Both the position numbers and the translations under genes were made by a program. 17,663 bases of DNA from CADCUY01 sp964242735 (lineage in GTDB: Bacteria; Actinomycetota; Actinomycetes; Actinomycetales; Quadrisphaeraceae): contig CAXTAK010000031.1 in NCBI GenBank assembly GCA_964242735.1, positions 1 to 17,663 on the forward strand. The letters are read 5' to 3'. The notes under the pieces were generated by a model. That model saw nothing but the letters and a program-made list of their open reading frames with translations. It was not told the origin of the DNA and ran no database searches. Below are positions 7,256 to 15,431 of the stretch, piece after piece. How positions within the stretch are numbered: the stretch's first letter is position 1; each line of letters starts with the position of its first letter.

Positions 7256-7851
7256 TGGACTTCCGCGTCCTGTTCGTCTGCACCGGCAACGTCGCGCGCT
7301 CCCCGATCGCCGAGCACCTGTACCGGGCGTGGCAGGCGGACGGCGGCGCGCCCGGGACCAGGCGGGTGCTCGTGGCGAGCGCCGGCACCGACGCGCTGGT
7401 CGACCAGCCCGCGACCGCTGCCGCCCTCGCCCTGGTGGCCCACCACGGCGCCGACGCGAGCGGGCACCTCGCACGGGCGATGACCCCCCGTCTGGTCGAT
7501 GCGGCGGACGTGGTGCTGACGATGACCCGCGAGCACCGCGCCGCGGTGGTGCGGATGCGACCGGCGGCGGTGCGGCGCACGCACACGGTGCGCGAGGCGG
7601 CCCGCGTCGCCGCCGGCGTGGGCGCGTCCCTGCCCCCGGGGAGCCCCGAGCAGAGGTGGCGGGCCCTGGTGCCGGCGCTGGCGGCCGGGCGCGGCAGGTT
7701 CCCGGCGGCGACGGGGTCCGACGACGACGTGCCCGACCCCTACGGGCGGGGTGCGCCGGCCTACCGGGACACCGCCGAGCTGCTGCTGCCCGCGCTGCGG
7801 GCGCTGGTGGAGGCCGTCACCGGCGCACCGGGGACGCCGCCGCCCCGGTGA
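7255..7851 (+). CDS. Low-molecular-weight protein tyrosine phosphatase (Wzb/YwlE-like)
   Basis: Cytosolic phosphatase of the class that often regulates capsule and exopolysaccharide synthesis by dephosphorylating a bacterial tyrosine kinase. The P-loop is VCTGNVARSPIAE with nucleophile C9 and R15, and the general-acid loop is DPYG with D161; both are intact. At 198 residues it is longer than the roughly 140-160 of simple members. The extra length lies around residues 105-155, between the central sheet and the DPYG loop, as in longer actinobacterial relatives. The start is ATG 7255, overlapping the upstream stop by one base (TGATG), with no separate ribosome site, so translation is probably coupled to the glycosyltransferase. 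No BY-kinase is in the window. Arginine-phosphatase or arsenate-reductase activity is possible in this fold, but the context favours polysaccharide regulation. Confidence 0.93.
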   Translation: MDFRVLFVCTGNVARSPIAEHLYRAWQADGGAPGTRRVLVASAGTDALVDQPATAAALALVAHHGADASGHLARAMTPRLVDAADVVLTMTREHRAAVVRMRPAAVRRTHTVREAARVAAGVGASLPPGSPEQRWRALVPALAAGRGRFPAATGSDDDVPDPYGRGAPAYRDTAELLLPALRALVEAVTGAPGTPPPR

Positions 7852-7895
7852 GGTGCGCTCGGGGACACCGCGGTCAGCGGACTCGAACACCGTCG

Positions 7896-9482
7896 TCAGG
7901 CCCGCTGGCGCCCAGCCAGGTGGTGCGCGAGCCGGTGGGCGAGCGCGACGATCGTCAGCGTCGGGTTGGCGTAGCCCGCGGTCGGGAAGGTGCTGCTGCC
8001 CGCGGCGTACACCCCCTGCACCCCGTGGACCATCGTGTCCGCGTCGACCACCCCCCGGCCTCCCGCCACCGACATCCGCGTGGTCCCCGCCGGGTGGTAG
8101 GCGTCGGCGACCCCCGCCCGCCAGGCGTCGTCGTCGCGCATCTCCTCCCGCTCGCGCACGTGCGCCAGGCCGAGGCGCGCCAGGTCCGCCGCGACCCAGC
8201 GCGTCAGCTGCCGGCTCGTGCGCACCTCAGCGTCGCCGACGCGCCAGTCCACCGCCGCCTTCGCCAGGCCCAGCTCGTCGACCTCGTCAGCGAGCAGCAC
8301 ACGGCTCTCGGGGTCGGGGGCCTGCTCGAGCCACACCTGCAGCCACACCCGGGAGGCGGGAGGCCCGGCGGAGAGCCCCTTCACCCACCGGCGGTACGCG
8401 GTGCGCGCCAGCGGTCCCACCGCTCCTGCTGCCGACGCCGCGTCGCGCACCAGCTCGGCGCCGCCCGGGCGCGGGCCGGTGCGGCCCAGCACCCGGCGGG
8501 CGGCGTCCAGGCGCGGGTCGGTCTGGTCGTGCTTGATCACCGCGGTCGCTGCCAGCAGCGACTCCTCGGCCTGCCCCTGCGCCGACAGGCGCACCTTGGG
8601 GTACAGGCGCCGGCGCCCGCGGTGCAGGTGCTGGTACCGGTCCTGGAGCCACTGCCCGTGCAGCGGCTCGATCTCCGCGGTGCCCACGACGGGGTGGTCC
8701 TGCAGGAACCGTCCGGTCCACCGCGCTCCACCGCCCAGCCCGATGCCAGCGGGGTCGCTGAGCATGAGGATGCGCGCGTTCTCCACGGCCCCGGCGGCGA
8801 GCACGACCGTGGCGGCGGCCAGAGCGCGCTCGCGGCCGTCGGGCGCGACCACCTCCACGCCGCCGGCCCGGTCACCGTCGAGGACGACCCGCGCGACGGT
8901 CGCGTGCGTCAGCACCGTGATCAGCGGCGACCTGGTCAGCTCCGCGCGATGGCGCTCCCCCAGGTGGGGGGTGGGGGTGTACTCGGTGAAGTCGTGGAGG
9001 AGGTGCTCCCCGTCCCACGCCACCGGCGGCAGGGAGGGGTGCTCGGCCCAGCGCTCCTCCCCGTACCCGGCGCCGGTGAGGCCGAAGAAGTCCTCCGCCG
9101 AGGGGTACCAGCGCTCCAGCTCGGAGAACGGGAGCGGCCACCCGCTGTCGGGCACCCACGCCCGCTCGCCGACGTCCTCGGGGTGCAGGCGCGTGCACTG
9201 CCCGTACCAGAGCCCGGTGGCCCCCCCCAGCGCGCGGGAGCGGCCGCCGGTGAGACCCGCGTACGGCAGGCCCTGCACGAGCCCGGTGTTCAGCCGAGAG
9301 GACACCTCCACCTGCGCGCGGTCGCGGTGGTCGCCCCCGGACTCCACCAGCAGCACCGGGCGACCGCGATCGGCGAGGGCCAGGGACAGGGCGATGCCGG
9401 CCGCCCCGGAGCCGACGACCAGGACCGCTCCGGCGGCGACGGGGTCCTGCTCCGGCGCGAGGGCGCGGGCGTCGAGGATCAC
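7896..9482 (-). CDS. GMC-family FAD-dependent oxidoreductase
   Basis: Flavoprotein of the glucose-methanol-choline family, which oxidises alcohols, often sugar hydroxyls, to carbonyls. The 528-residue product has an N-terminal FAD-binding VLVVGSGAAG (20-29) followed by the acidic strand end LLVESGGD, and a second FAD segment GGRSRALGGATGLWYG. The C-terminal catalytic block holds YHPAGTTRM (H463) and FPTAGYANPTLTIVALAHRLA (N506), giving the His/Asn pair known in the family. No signal peptide is seen, so a cytosolic enzyme is expected. The start is GTG 9482, which overlaps the stop of the aldo/keto reductase as GTGA; a longer reading up to 9836 runs into that gene and is not supported. It is the last gene of the minus-strand polysaccharide operon. 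The 44-base gap to the convergent phosphatase gene has a weak hairpin but no clear terminator. The substrate is unknown. Confidence 0.92.
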   Translation of the reverse strand: MILDARALAPEQDPVAAGAVLVVGSGAAGIALSLALADRGRPVLLVESGGDHRDRAQVEVSSRLNTGLVQGLPYAGLTGGRSRALGGATGLWYGQCTRLHPEDVGERAWVPDSGWPLPFSELERWYPSAEDFFGLTGAGYGEERWAEHPSLPPVAWDGEHLLHDFTEYTPTPHLGERHRAELTRSPLITVLTHATVARVVLDGDRAGGVEVVAPDGRERALAAATVVLAAGAVENARILMLSDPAGIGLGGGARWTGRFLQDHPVVGTAEIEPLHGQWLQDRYQHLHRGRRRLYPKVRLSAQGQAEESLLAATAVIKHDQTDPRLDAARRVLGRTGPRPGGAELVRDAASAAGAVGPLARTAYRRWVKGLSAGPPASRVWLQVWLEQAPDPESRVLLADEVDELGLAKAAVDWRVGDAEVRTSRQLTRWVAADLARLGLAHVREREEMRDDDAWRAGVADAYHPAGTTRMSVAGGRGVVDADTMVHGVQGVYAAGSSTFPTAGYANPTLTIVALAHRLAHHLAGRQRA

Positions 9483-10387
9483 GAGGCCACCAGCACCCGG
9501 GCGATGGACTCCTCGAGGGCGTCGTCCAGGGCGGTGGGGTCCCCCGGGGCGGTGACCAGGTCGGCGACCCGGTCGAGGCGGCTGGTCGCGACGAGGACCT
9601 CGCTCAATCCCGACCTCGTCGCGGCGTACCGCACCAGGGCCCGGGCCAGCGAGGGGTCCGACACCGGTCCCGGCAGCGGCGAGCGGCGTCCCACGGTCGC
9701 CAGGTCGGCGCCCCCGGCCCCCAGCAGCCCGTGCCCGACCCCGTGGGCACCGGCGGGCAGCGCCGGCACCCCGGGGCCGCTGGGGGCGGCGCTGACGTGG
9801 GCGACGGTCAGCAGCCCCGCGCCCCGCTCCAGGCACGCGGCGGTCATGGTGTTCTGGGTGGCGACGCCGAGCTCGCGGACGTCACCGGCGCTCTGGTACG
9901 CCGCGAGCGCCGCGAGGAGCTCGTCGTCGACGTCGCCGGGCCACACCTCGTGCAGCAGCAGCCGGTCGATCCGACCGGCTCCCCGCAGCAGGCGCAGGGA
10001 GCGGTCGACGCTGGCGCGCACCGCCGCGACGGCGAAGCGGCCGGACGCCGCGTCGACGGCGAACGGCGAGGCACCGGAGCGCACGCGCCGCACGGCCCGC
10101 TCCAGCGGCGCCGGGAGCGCGCGGACCGCCCGTGCCACGACCAGGCGAGCGGGTGAGGGCGGCGGTGTCGGCTCGATGCCGACCTTGGTGGTGACCGGGA
10201 CACCAGCGGCGAGCGCCACCTCGGCCACGAGCGCCTCGCTGGCCCCGTGGCCGTACATCGGCGCGGTGTCCAGCCGGGTGGCCCCGGCGGCCAGCGCCGC
10301 CTCGAGCAGGGCCCGAGCAGCGACGGGGGTCATCGAGGACTGGAACAGGTGCGCGCTGCCGAAGGTGACGGCGGGGGGGTCGACCAC
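9479..10387 (-). CDS. Aldo/keto reductase
   Basis: NAD(P)H-dependent TIM-barrel reductase of carbonyl groups. The catalytic tetrad is in place: D40 in RLDTAPMYG, Y45, K68 in VTTKVG and H146 in LLLHEVW. At 302 residues it fits the short bacterial branch of the family. The C-terminal nucleotide-binding loop is poorly conserved by eye (VLVATSRLDRV rather than the usual IPG with basic residues), so the cofactor is uncertain. The start is GTG 10387, nine bases after the polymerase stop, without a clear ribosome site. The next possible start, an ATG at residue 19, would remove the first conserved strand. The stop overlaps the GMC oxidoreductase start as GTGA, which links their translation and suggests a shared task. 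A catabolic role unconnected to the polysaccharide is possible but less likely given the operon. Confidence 0.88.
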   Translation of the reverse strand: MVDPPAVTFGSAHLFQSSMTPVAARALLEAALAAGATRLDTAPMYGHGASEALVAEVALAAGVPVTTKVGIEPTPPPSPARLVVARAVRALPAPLERAVRRVRSGASPFAVDAASGRFAVAAVRASVDRSLRLLRGAGRIDRLLLHEVWPGDVDDELLAALAAYQSAGDVRELGVATQNTMTAACLERGAGLLTVAHVSAAPSGPGVPALPAGAHGVGHGLLGAGGADLATVGRRSPLPGPVSDPSLARALVRYAATRSGLSEVLVATSRLDRVADLVTAPGDPTALDDALEESIARVLVAS

Positions 10388-10396
10388 GCAGGGAGG

Positions 10397-11899
10397 CTAG
10401 GCCCGCACCGCCGGGCGGGCACCCCGTGGCGCCGCGCTGGGGTCGCGCTGCGGCGCCGCGGTGGGGCTGGGGCGGGGTGCCGCACGGCCGCCGCGCCGCG
10501 GGATGAAGGTCCTCACCCCCCACACCACCAGCAGGCCCAGCAGCGTGCTCATCACCAGCGTCAGGCCGTACTGGAAGTCGAAGGAGTCACCACCGACGAT
10601 GAAGCGGAGGATGGTGTAGAGCAGGATCGTCGTGATCACCGGCGAGTGGTAGTACCGCGCGGAGAGCCAGGTGAAGCCCGCGGCCAGGGCGGCGAAGAAC
10701 AGGCACGCGCCCACGACGCCGCCCGCGACGATGAGCGCGTAGCCCGGGCCGGAGAGGAAGATGCCGGCCTGCCCGCCGAAGTCGGTGTAGTAGTGCGTGA
10801 CCTCCGGCGCCAGGTACCCCGGCTTGTTCGCCCACAGCTGGGACGGCACCAGGTTGAACACGCCCCGCAGCGGGTCGAGGACCGTCGCCCCCACGACCTC
10901 GCGGTCGACGTTGAGGGAGAGCACGAGGCCGTCGAAGGTGTCCAGGGAGCCCTCGGTGGCCAAGCGGCGCACCGGGTCGAGGCTGGCCTGCCCGAGGTAG
11001 TACGGCAGGTTCGCCGAGCCGGTGCGCGCCAACTGGGTGCGCCACTGGGCGAAGCCGACGATGAAGACCGCCACGGCGTAGGCCAGGACGCCGAAGCCGA
11101 CGACGGTGCCGGTGCCCAGCCCCTGGCGGCGGATGCGCCGCAGCCAGCGCACCCCCAGGGCCACCACCACGAACAGCAGCCCCGAGCGGGAGGTGGTGAA
11201 CGACAGGGACAGGACCATGGCCGCGACGCTGCCCAGCGCCGCGGCCCGGGACCCCCAGTGCTTGTTCGCGACCCCGCAGGCGATGGCCACCAGCAGGCAC
11301 TGCTGCAGGATCACCAGCACTCCCTGCCCGGAGCTCTGCCCCCGGGAGGCGAGGGACTCCGTGGTCGCCCCGGCCCCGAAGGCGAGGGTGGAGCCGACCC
11401 CGACGGCCAGGAGCGCCCAGTACAGCGGGGGCGACTCCCACCCGGCCGCCGTCTCGGGGTCGTGGCGCAGCGGGAGGCGCCGGGGGATCAGCTCGACGAG
11501 GGCGAAGGCGCACAGGCACAGCACGTAGACCAGGCACGCCTGGGGGGCGAAGGAGACCGCGTTGGGCGAGGAGACGCCCAGGAAGGACAGCACCGACCGG
11601 CGCTCCCCGTCGATGAGCTGCTGCGCGGGGATCGCGATGCCGACGATGCCGATGACGGCGATGCACAGGGTGCCCAGGCCGGCGGGCGACTGGTCGCCGC
11701 GGGCGCTGGCGGCGATCATCACCGCGGCGGCCAGCGCCGTCGCGGTGCACGCCACCAGCGCCAGCTGCGCGCTGGAGGTGCTGCCCGACGGCAGGTCGGC
11801 CACGGCGAACAGGGCCGAGACGGTGATGACGAGCAGCAGCGCGAGCCTGCCGCGCAGGAAGTTCTCGTGCTGGCGCGGCAGCGCCCGCGACGGGCTCAC
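10397..11899 (-). CDS. Wzy-like O-antigen/exopolysaccharide polymerase (O-antigen ligase family)
   Basis: Integral membrane protein of about 11-12 segments, expected to join lipid-linked repeat units on the outer face of the membrane. In the 500-residue product, hydrophobic segments lie near 19-35, 45-64, 76-92, 118-138, 158-177, 194-211, 219-235, 238-250 and 265-283. They are followed by a large extracytoplasmic loop (about 284-385, rich in Tyr, Asp and Asn) and further segments near 386-412, 421-436 and 445-462; the tail is Arg/Pro-rich and basic. This topology, a late long loop flanked by helices, and the TSRSG segment (235-239) are typical of Wzy/WaaL proteins. Sequence alone does not separate polymerase from ligase; an accompanying flippase, glycosyltransferases and sugar-phosphate transferase favour polymerase. 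The start is GTG 11899, overlapping the upstream stop as GTGA. Confidence 0.85.
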   Translation of the reverse strand: MSPSRALPRQHENFLRGRLALLLVITVSALFAVADLPSGSTSSAQLALVACTATALAAAVMIAASARGDQSPAGLGTLCIAVIGIVGIAIPAQQLIDGERRSVLSFLGVSSPNAVSFAPQACLVYVLCLCAFALVELIPRRLPLRHDPETAAGWESPPLYWALLAVGVGSTLAFGAGATTESLASRGQSSGQGVLVILQQCLLVAIACGVANKHWGSRAAALGSVAAMVLSLSFTTSRSGLLFVVVALGVRWLRRIRRQGLGTGTVVGFGVLAYAVAVFIVGFAQWRTQLARTGSANLPYYLGQASLDPVRRLATEGSLDTFDGLVLSLNVDREVVGATVLDPLRGVFNLVPSQLWANKPGYLAPEVTHYYTDFGGQAGIFLSGPGYALIVAGGVVGACLFFAALAAGFTWLSARYYHSPVITTILLYTILRFIVGGDSFDFQYGLTLVMSTLLGLLVVWGVRTFIPRRGGRAAPRPSPTAAPQRDPSAAPRGARPAVRA

Positions 11900-13002
11900 G
11901 GCTGGACCCGTCGGGCGCTGCTCGCACTGCTCCGCCGGACGGCGCGCGCACCGGCCCGCGCGGCACCGGCGGCACTGCGGACGCCGGCGCGCAGCAGCCC
12001 GTAGGAGCGCGCGTACAGGTGCGGGGCGCGCTGCGCGGCGGTGGCGCGCAGCGCGGGCACCGGCCCGTACGCCGCCAGGACCTGGCGCGGGCGCGCCCGT
12101 CCCAGCGCCCCCCGGCAGGCGGTGACCGCCGCCGCGAGGGCGGAGGGGTCCTTGCGCACGGCATCCTCGATGCCCGCGAGCCCGACGTAGCGGGTCATGA
12201 AGGCGGCGTGGTGGCGCGGCGTGGGCACCACGGTCGCGGCGAGGGCGTCAGCGGCCTCCCCGCAGCGCAGCAGGTCGCGGTAGCTCGGCACGGGCAGCTT
12301 CGACAGGGAAGCCGGGCGCACCACGTAGCGGTAGAGGTGCTCGGGGGTGAGGACGACGCGGGGCCGGCGCGCCAGGCACCGCAGCACCAGCAGCAGGTCC
12401 TCGTGGGTGCGCAGGTCCACGTCGTCGCCGTAGGCGGGCGCGAGCAGCTCGCGCGAGAACAGCTTGTCCCACAGGTAGCCCATGAGCAGGCCCGTGAAGG
12501 CGGCGTCCACGGCGCCCGCGTGGTCCAGGACCACGGGCCGGGGCGACGGCGGGGCGCCGTAGAGGCGCAGCGGGCTCGGTGAGGCGTCCTCGTGCTCGGG
12601 CGCGGCGCGCATCGCCACCAGGTCGGCCCCGTGCTGCTCGGCGGTGGTGACCAGGTGCGAGAGCAGCGTGGGCTCGAAGCGGTCGTCGGCATCGGGGAAC
12701 CACACCCAGCGCCCGCGGGCGGCCCGCAGACCCGCGCGGCGCGCGGCGGCCGGCCCGCCCTGCACCGCCATCGTCACCACGCTGACCTCCAGGACGCCGC
12801 CGGCCGACACCAGCGACCGCTGCGCCCAGGCTCCCACGAGCTCCGCGGTGCCGTCGGTGGAGGCGTCGTCGACGCACACCAGCTCGACGCCGCCGAGGTC
12901 CTGGGCGGCCAGCATCGCCTCCAGGCCGGGGAGGTGGTGCGCGGCGTTCCGCATCGCGACGACCACGCTGACCCGCGGCGTCCCGCTCGCGGCAGCGCTC
13001 AC
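11896..13002 (-). CDS. GT2-family glycosyltransferase
   Basis: Inverting GT-A glycosyltransferase. The 368-residue product has the family's N-terminal domain: VSVVVAMRNAAHHL (11-24), LVCVDDASTDGT (41-52), PAAARRAGLRAARGRWVWFPDADD (about 84-107) with the metal-binding DAD at 104-106. These are followed by LWDKLFSRELL and THEDLLLVLRCL, the pattern of GT2 enzymes in capsule, teichoic acid and exopolysaccharide clusters. The C-terminal 30 residues are Ala/Arg-rich and basic and may touch the membrane. The start is GTG 13002, overlapping the preceding stop as GTGA; the open frame extends to 13275 but would run deep into the neighbouring gene. Its stop in turn overlaps the polymerase start, so translation through three genes is coupled. 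Donor sugar unknown. Confidence 0.92.
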   Translation of the reverse strand: MSAAASGTPRVSVVVAMRNAAHHLPGLEAMLAAQDLGGVELVCVDDASTDGTAELVGAWAQRSLVSAGGVLEVSVVTMAVQGGPAAARRAGLRAARGRWVWFPDADDRFEPTLLSHLVTTAEQHGADLVAMRAAPEHEDASPSPLRLYGAPPSPRPVVLDHAGAVDAAFTGLLMGYLWDKLFSRELLAPAYGDDVDLRTHEDLLLVLRCLARRPRVVLTPEHLYRYVVRPASLSKLPVPSYRDLLRCGEAADALAATVVPTPRHHAAFMTRYVGLAGIEDAVRKDPSALAAAVTACRGALGRARPRQVLAAYGPVPALRATAAQRAPHLYARSYGLLRAGVRSAAGAARAGARAVRRSSASSARRVQP

Positions 13003-14120
13003 CGGGCGGCCGCCAACCCGGCCACGAGCTTCTCGTGCGCGAGGTCCCACGACAGGGCCGGACGGCGCGCCAGCGACGCGGCGCGGGCGGCAGCCAGCGC
13101 CGTGGGGTCGGTGAGCAGCGGCTCCAGGGCCGCCGCCAGCCCCGCGGCGTCCCCCGGCTCGACGTACGCGCAGGCGTCGCCGCCGATCTCGGGGATGCCA
13201 CCCGCGCGGGAGGCGACCACGGCCATGCCGCTGGCGATGCCCTCGCCGACGACCAGGCCCAGCGGCTCGCGCCACACCGAGGGCACCACCATCACGTGGC
13301 CGGTGCGCAGGCGGGCGCCGAGGTCGCGGCGCGGCAGGTCGCGCAGGAACCGCACCCGCTCCCCCAGCCCCGGGTGCAGGTCGGCTCGCAGCCGGCGCTC
13401 GTAGTCGCTGAGCGGCTCCTGCCCTGAACTGCCGATGACGTCGACGTCGAAGGCGAGGTGGCGCAGGGCGCCCGCGGCCTCGAGGAGCACGTGCACGCCC
13501 TTCTCGGGGATCACCCGCCCGACGAAGACCAGGCGCGGTCTGAGCCCGGTGAGCGCACCCGGCGGTGGGGGGGTGAACGCGGTGAGGTCGACGCCGTTGG
13601 GCACGACGAGCACGGGGGCGGCGAGGGGCGGGAAGCGGCTGGCGAGGTCGGCGCTGACGCTGACCACGGCGTCCGCGGCCCGGCCCACCGCCGCGCCCTC
13701 GCGGCGCCCGAGGGAGGCGAAGGCGTCGTTGTGCACGTACAGCACCCGGGTGCCGGCGACGCCGCGGGCCAGGACGGCGGGCGGGTGGGCGTGGAGGAGG
13801 ACGACGTCGTCGCCGGCGGTGGCCAGGCCCCGGTAGGCGGCCACCGCCAGGGGCCGGACCCCCAGCACCCTGCCGGCGCCGGCGTCGAGGACCCGGGCGG
13901 CGCGGGTGGCGGGGATGCGCCCGCGCAGGGCGGCCACCGCGGGGGGCCCGTCCCAGTCCGGGCGCAGCACCCCGCGGGCGGCCACCAGGGTGGCGGCGCC
14001 ACCGGCGCGCTGGTGCGCCGCGGCCAGCTGGCGCGCCACGATGAGCACCGCGCTGCGGCTGTCGGCGGAGAACACGTCACCGGGCCCGGGCACGTGCACG
14101 TGCCGGGGCGTCCCGCTCAC
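12999..14120 (-). CDS. GT4-family glycosyltransferase
   Basis: Retaining GT-B glycosyltransferase of 373 residues. The C-terminal donor-binding half is clear: VVPNGVDLTAF (172-182), LVFVGRVIPEKGVHVLLEA with R202 and K207 (197-215), RVRFLRDLPRRDL (256-267) and the EX7E motif REPLGLVVGEGIASG (E285, E293), then SRAGGIPEI. The N-terminal half is less conserved and lacks the obvious GG loop, opening with HVHVPGPGDVFSADSRSAVLIVARQL, though LLHAHPPAVLA and VLYVHND are in the expected places. It would act on the lipid-linked repeat unit at the cytoplasmic face. The start is GTG 14120, overlapping the flippase stop as GTGA; the longer open frame to 14414 lies inside the flippase gene. Its stop overlaps the GT2 start the same way. 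Confidence 0.92.
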   Translation of the reverse strand: MSGTPRHVHVPGPGDVFSADSRSAVLIVARQLAAAHQRAGGAATLVAARGVLRPDWDGPPAVAALRGRIPATRAARVLDAGAGRVLGVRPLAVAAYRGLATAGDDVVLLHAHPPAVLARGVAGTRVLYVHNDAFASLGRREGAAVGRAADAVVSVSADLASRFPPLAAPVLVVPNGVDLTAFTPPPPGALTGLRPRLVFVGRVIPEKGVHVLLEAAGALRHLAFDVDVIGSSGQEPLSDYERRLRADLHPGLGERVRFLRDLPRRDLGARLRTGHVMVVPSVWREPLGLVVGEGIASGMAVVASRAGGIPEIGGDACAYVEPGDAAGLAAALEPLLTDPTALAAARAASLARRPALSWDLAHEKLVAGLAAAR

Positions 14121-15424
14121 CGCCGCACCATCCGTCGCAGCAGCGTCACCAGGTGCGCGAGGTCGCTGGGCCGGGTCAGGAGCAGCTGCGAGGAGCTGAC
14201 CCCGAGCGCGCGCCGCACCACCACGACCTTGACGACCGCCGAGAGCAGGTACGCGAGGACGGCGACGGCCGCGGCGCCCCGCGTGCCGGCGAGGAGCACC
14301 GCGGGGTAGATCCCGGCCACCGTCACCACGCCGGCCACCACGTCGGCGCTGGAGGAGGTGCCCGGGCGCCCGGCCCCCAGCAGCAGCCCGGTGGCGGCCT
14401 GGCTGACGCCCCACGCGGCGGTGCCGATGATGAGGATCCGCAGCAGGGTGGGCGCCTCGGTGAACCCGCCACCGCTGAACACCGCCACGATGACGTCAGC
14501 GAGCAGCAGCACGGAGGCGGCGACGGCGAGGTTGAAGGCGACCGCCAGGCGCATGCCCCGCAGGATCCCGGACAGGTCCTGGTCCGGGCCGCCGCTGGAG
14601 CGCACCAGCAGCAGGCGCTGCACGACGGCGGAGACGAAGCCGGGGATCTCGGCGATGGTCACGGCCGTGGCGTAGTTGCCCAGCGCGGCCGGGGTGACGA
14701 GCGTGATCAGCAGCAGCTGGTCGAGGCGGGCGGTGATCGAGGAGCTGAGCGTGCCGTACCACCCGCGCACCGAGTACGACGCGAACGGGCGCAGTGCCAG
14801 GTCCTTCCCGGCCGGTCCGCGCCGCGCCCGGTACAGCGCCAGCCCGGAGAGCAGCCCGGTGACGATCGACAGGGCCGCGACCGACGTCGCCGTCAGGGCG
14901 CCCGCGGCCAGGAGCACGAGGATGGCGCCGAGGCGCGAGAGCGCACCGATCCACAGGTTGGCGTTGAGCTGGCCGTAGGCCTGCTGGCCGGTGCGGATGC
15001 CGCGGTAGAGGTTGATGTACCCGCCGAGCAGCACCGACGGCGCGAGCAGCAGCAGGACCGGCCGCAGCGCGGGGTAGTCCGCCAGGAGCCGGCCCGAGGT
15101 GGCGATGAGCACCAGGACCGTGAGGGCACCGGCGACGGTGACCACGATGAACCCGGCCCGGCGCACGGCCCTCTCGTCGTGCCCCCGGCTGATGAAGTAG
15201 CTGGCCGCCAGGGGCGCGCCCACCGAGGCGATGGCGTCGGCGAAGGCCAGCGGGGTCAGCAGCGCCGCCAGCTCGCCGCGGCCCGCGGGCCCCAGCACGC
15301 GCAGGAGGATCGGGCTGGTGGCCAGGGCGACGACGGGGAAGGCGTAGTTGGCCAGCGATCCCAGGAAGAGGTCGGCCAGGGCGTTGCGCGGTCGCCGCCC
15401 CTCCGCCTCCGCCACGGAGCTCAC
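14117..15424 (-). CDS. Wzx-type polysaccharide flippase (MOP superfamily)
   Basis: Integral membrane transporter that would move the finished lipid-linked repeat unit across the membrane to the polymerase. The 435-residue product is hydrophobic along most of its length, with about 12 segments. Examples are residues 22-42 (ANYAFPVVALATSPILL), 90-110, 118-136, 158-196, 290-312, 322-345 and 355-400. The first helix pair and the segment LGPAGRGELAALLTP resemble the start of the polysaccharide transporter family, where a Gly-rich turn precedes an acidic residue. The start is GTG 15424, seven bases after the preceding stop, with a GAGG ribosome site made by the end of that gene. Its own stop overlaps the next glycosyltransferase as GTGA. 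Position between glycosyltransferases and with a Wzy-like gene supports the role. Substrate unknown. Confidence 0.9.
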   Translation of the reverse strand: MSSVAEAEGRRPRNALADLFLGSLANYAFPVVALATSPILLRVLGPAGRGELAALLTPLAFADAIASVGAPLAASYFISRGHDERAVRRAGFIVVTVAGALTVLVLIATSGRLLADYPALRPVLLLLAPSVLLGGYINLYRGIRTGQQAYGQLNANLWIGALSRLGAILVLLAAGALTATSVAALSIVTGLLSGLALYRARRGPAGKDLALRPFASYSVRGWYGTLSSSITARLDQLLLITLVTPAALGNYATAVTIAEIPGFVSAVVQRLLLVRSSGGPDQDLSGILRGMRLAVAFNLAVAASVLLLADVIVAVFSGGGFTEAPTLLRILIIGTAAWGVSQAATGLLLGAGRPGTSSSADVVAGVVTVAGIYPAVLLAGTRGAAAVAVLAYLLSAVVKVVVVRRALGVSSSQLLLTRPSDLAHLVTLLRRMVRR

Positions 15425-15431
15425 CGGAACC

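Noticed and set aside
7843..7870. Hairpin between the phosphatase and GMC genes as a bidirectional terminator
   Set aside because: CCCCG/CGGGG and CGGTG/CACCG stems of only five pairs compete with each other and no T-run follows on either strand; too weak to call.
7329..10400. A 1023-codon open frame on the plus strand opposite the GMC and aldo/keto reductase genes
   Set aside because: Its product is low-complexity Arg/Gly/Ala/Pro/His sequence with no recognisable domain, and the opposite strand holds two clear enzymes with intact motifs. Long antisense frames are expected at this GC content.
10247..12004. A 585-codon open frame on the plus strand opposite the polymerase gene
   Set aside because: The product is Gly/Gln/Arg/His-rich with no domain, while the opposite strand encodes a well-formed multi-helix membrane protein.
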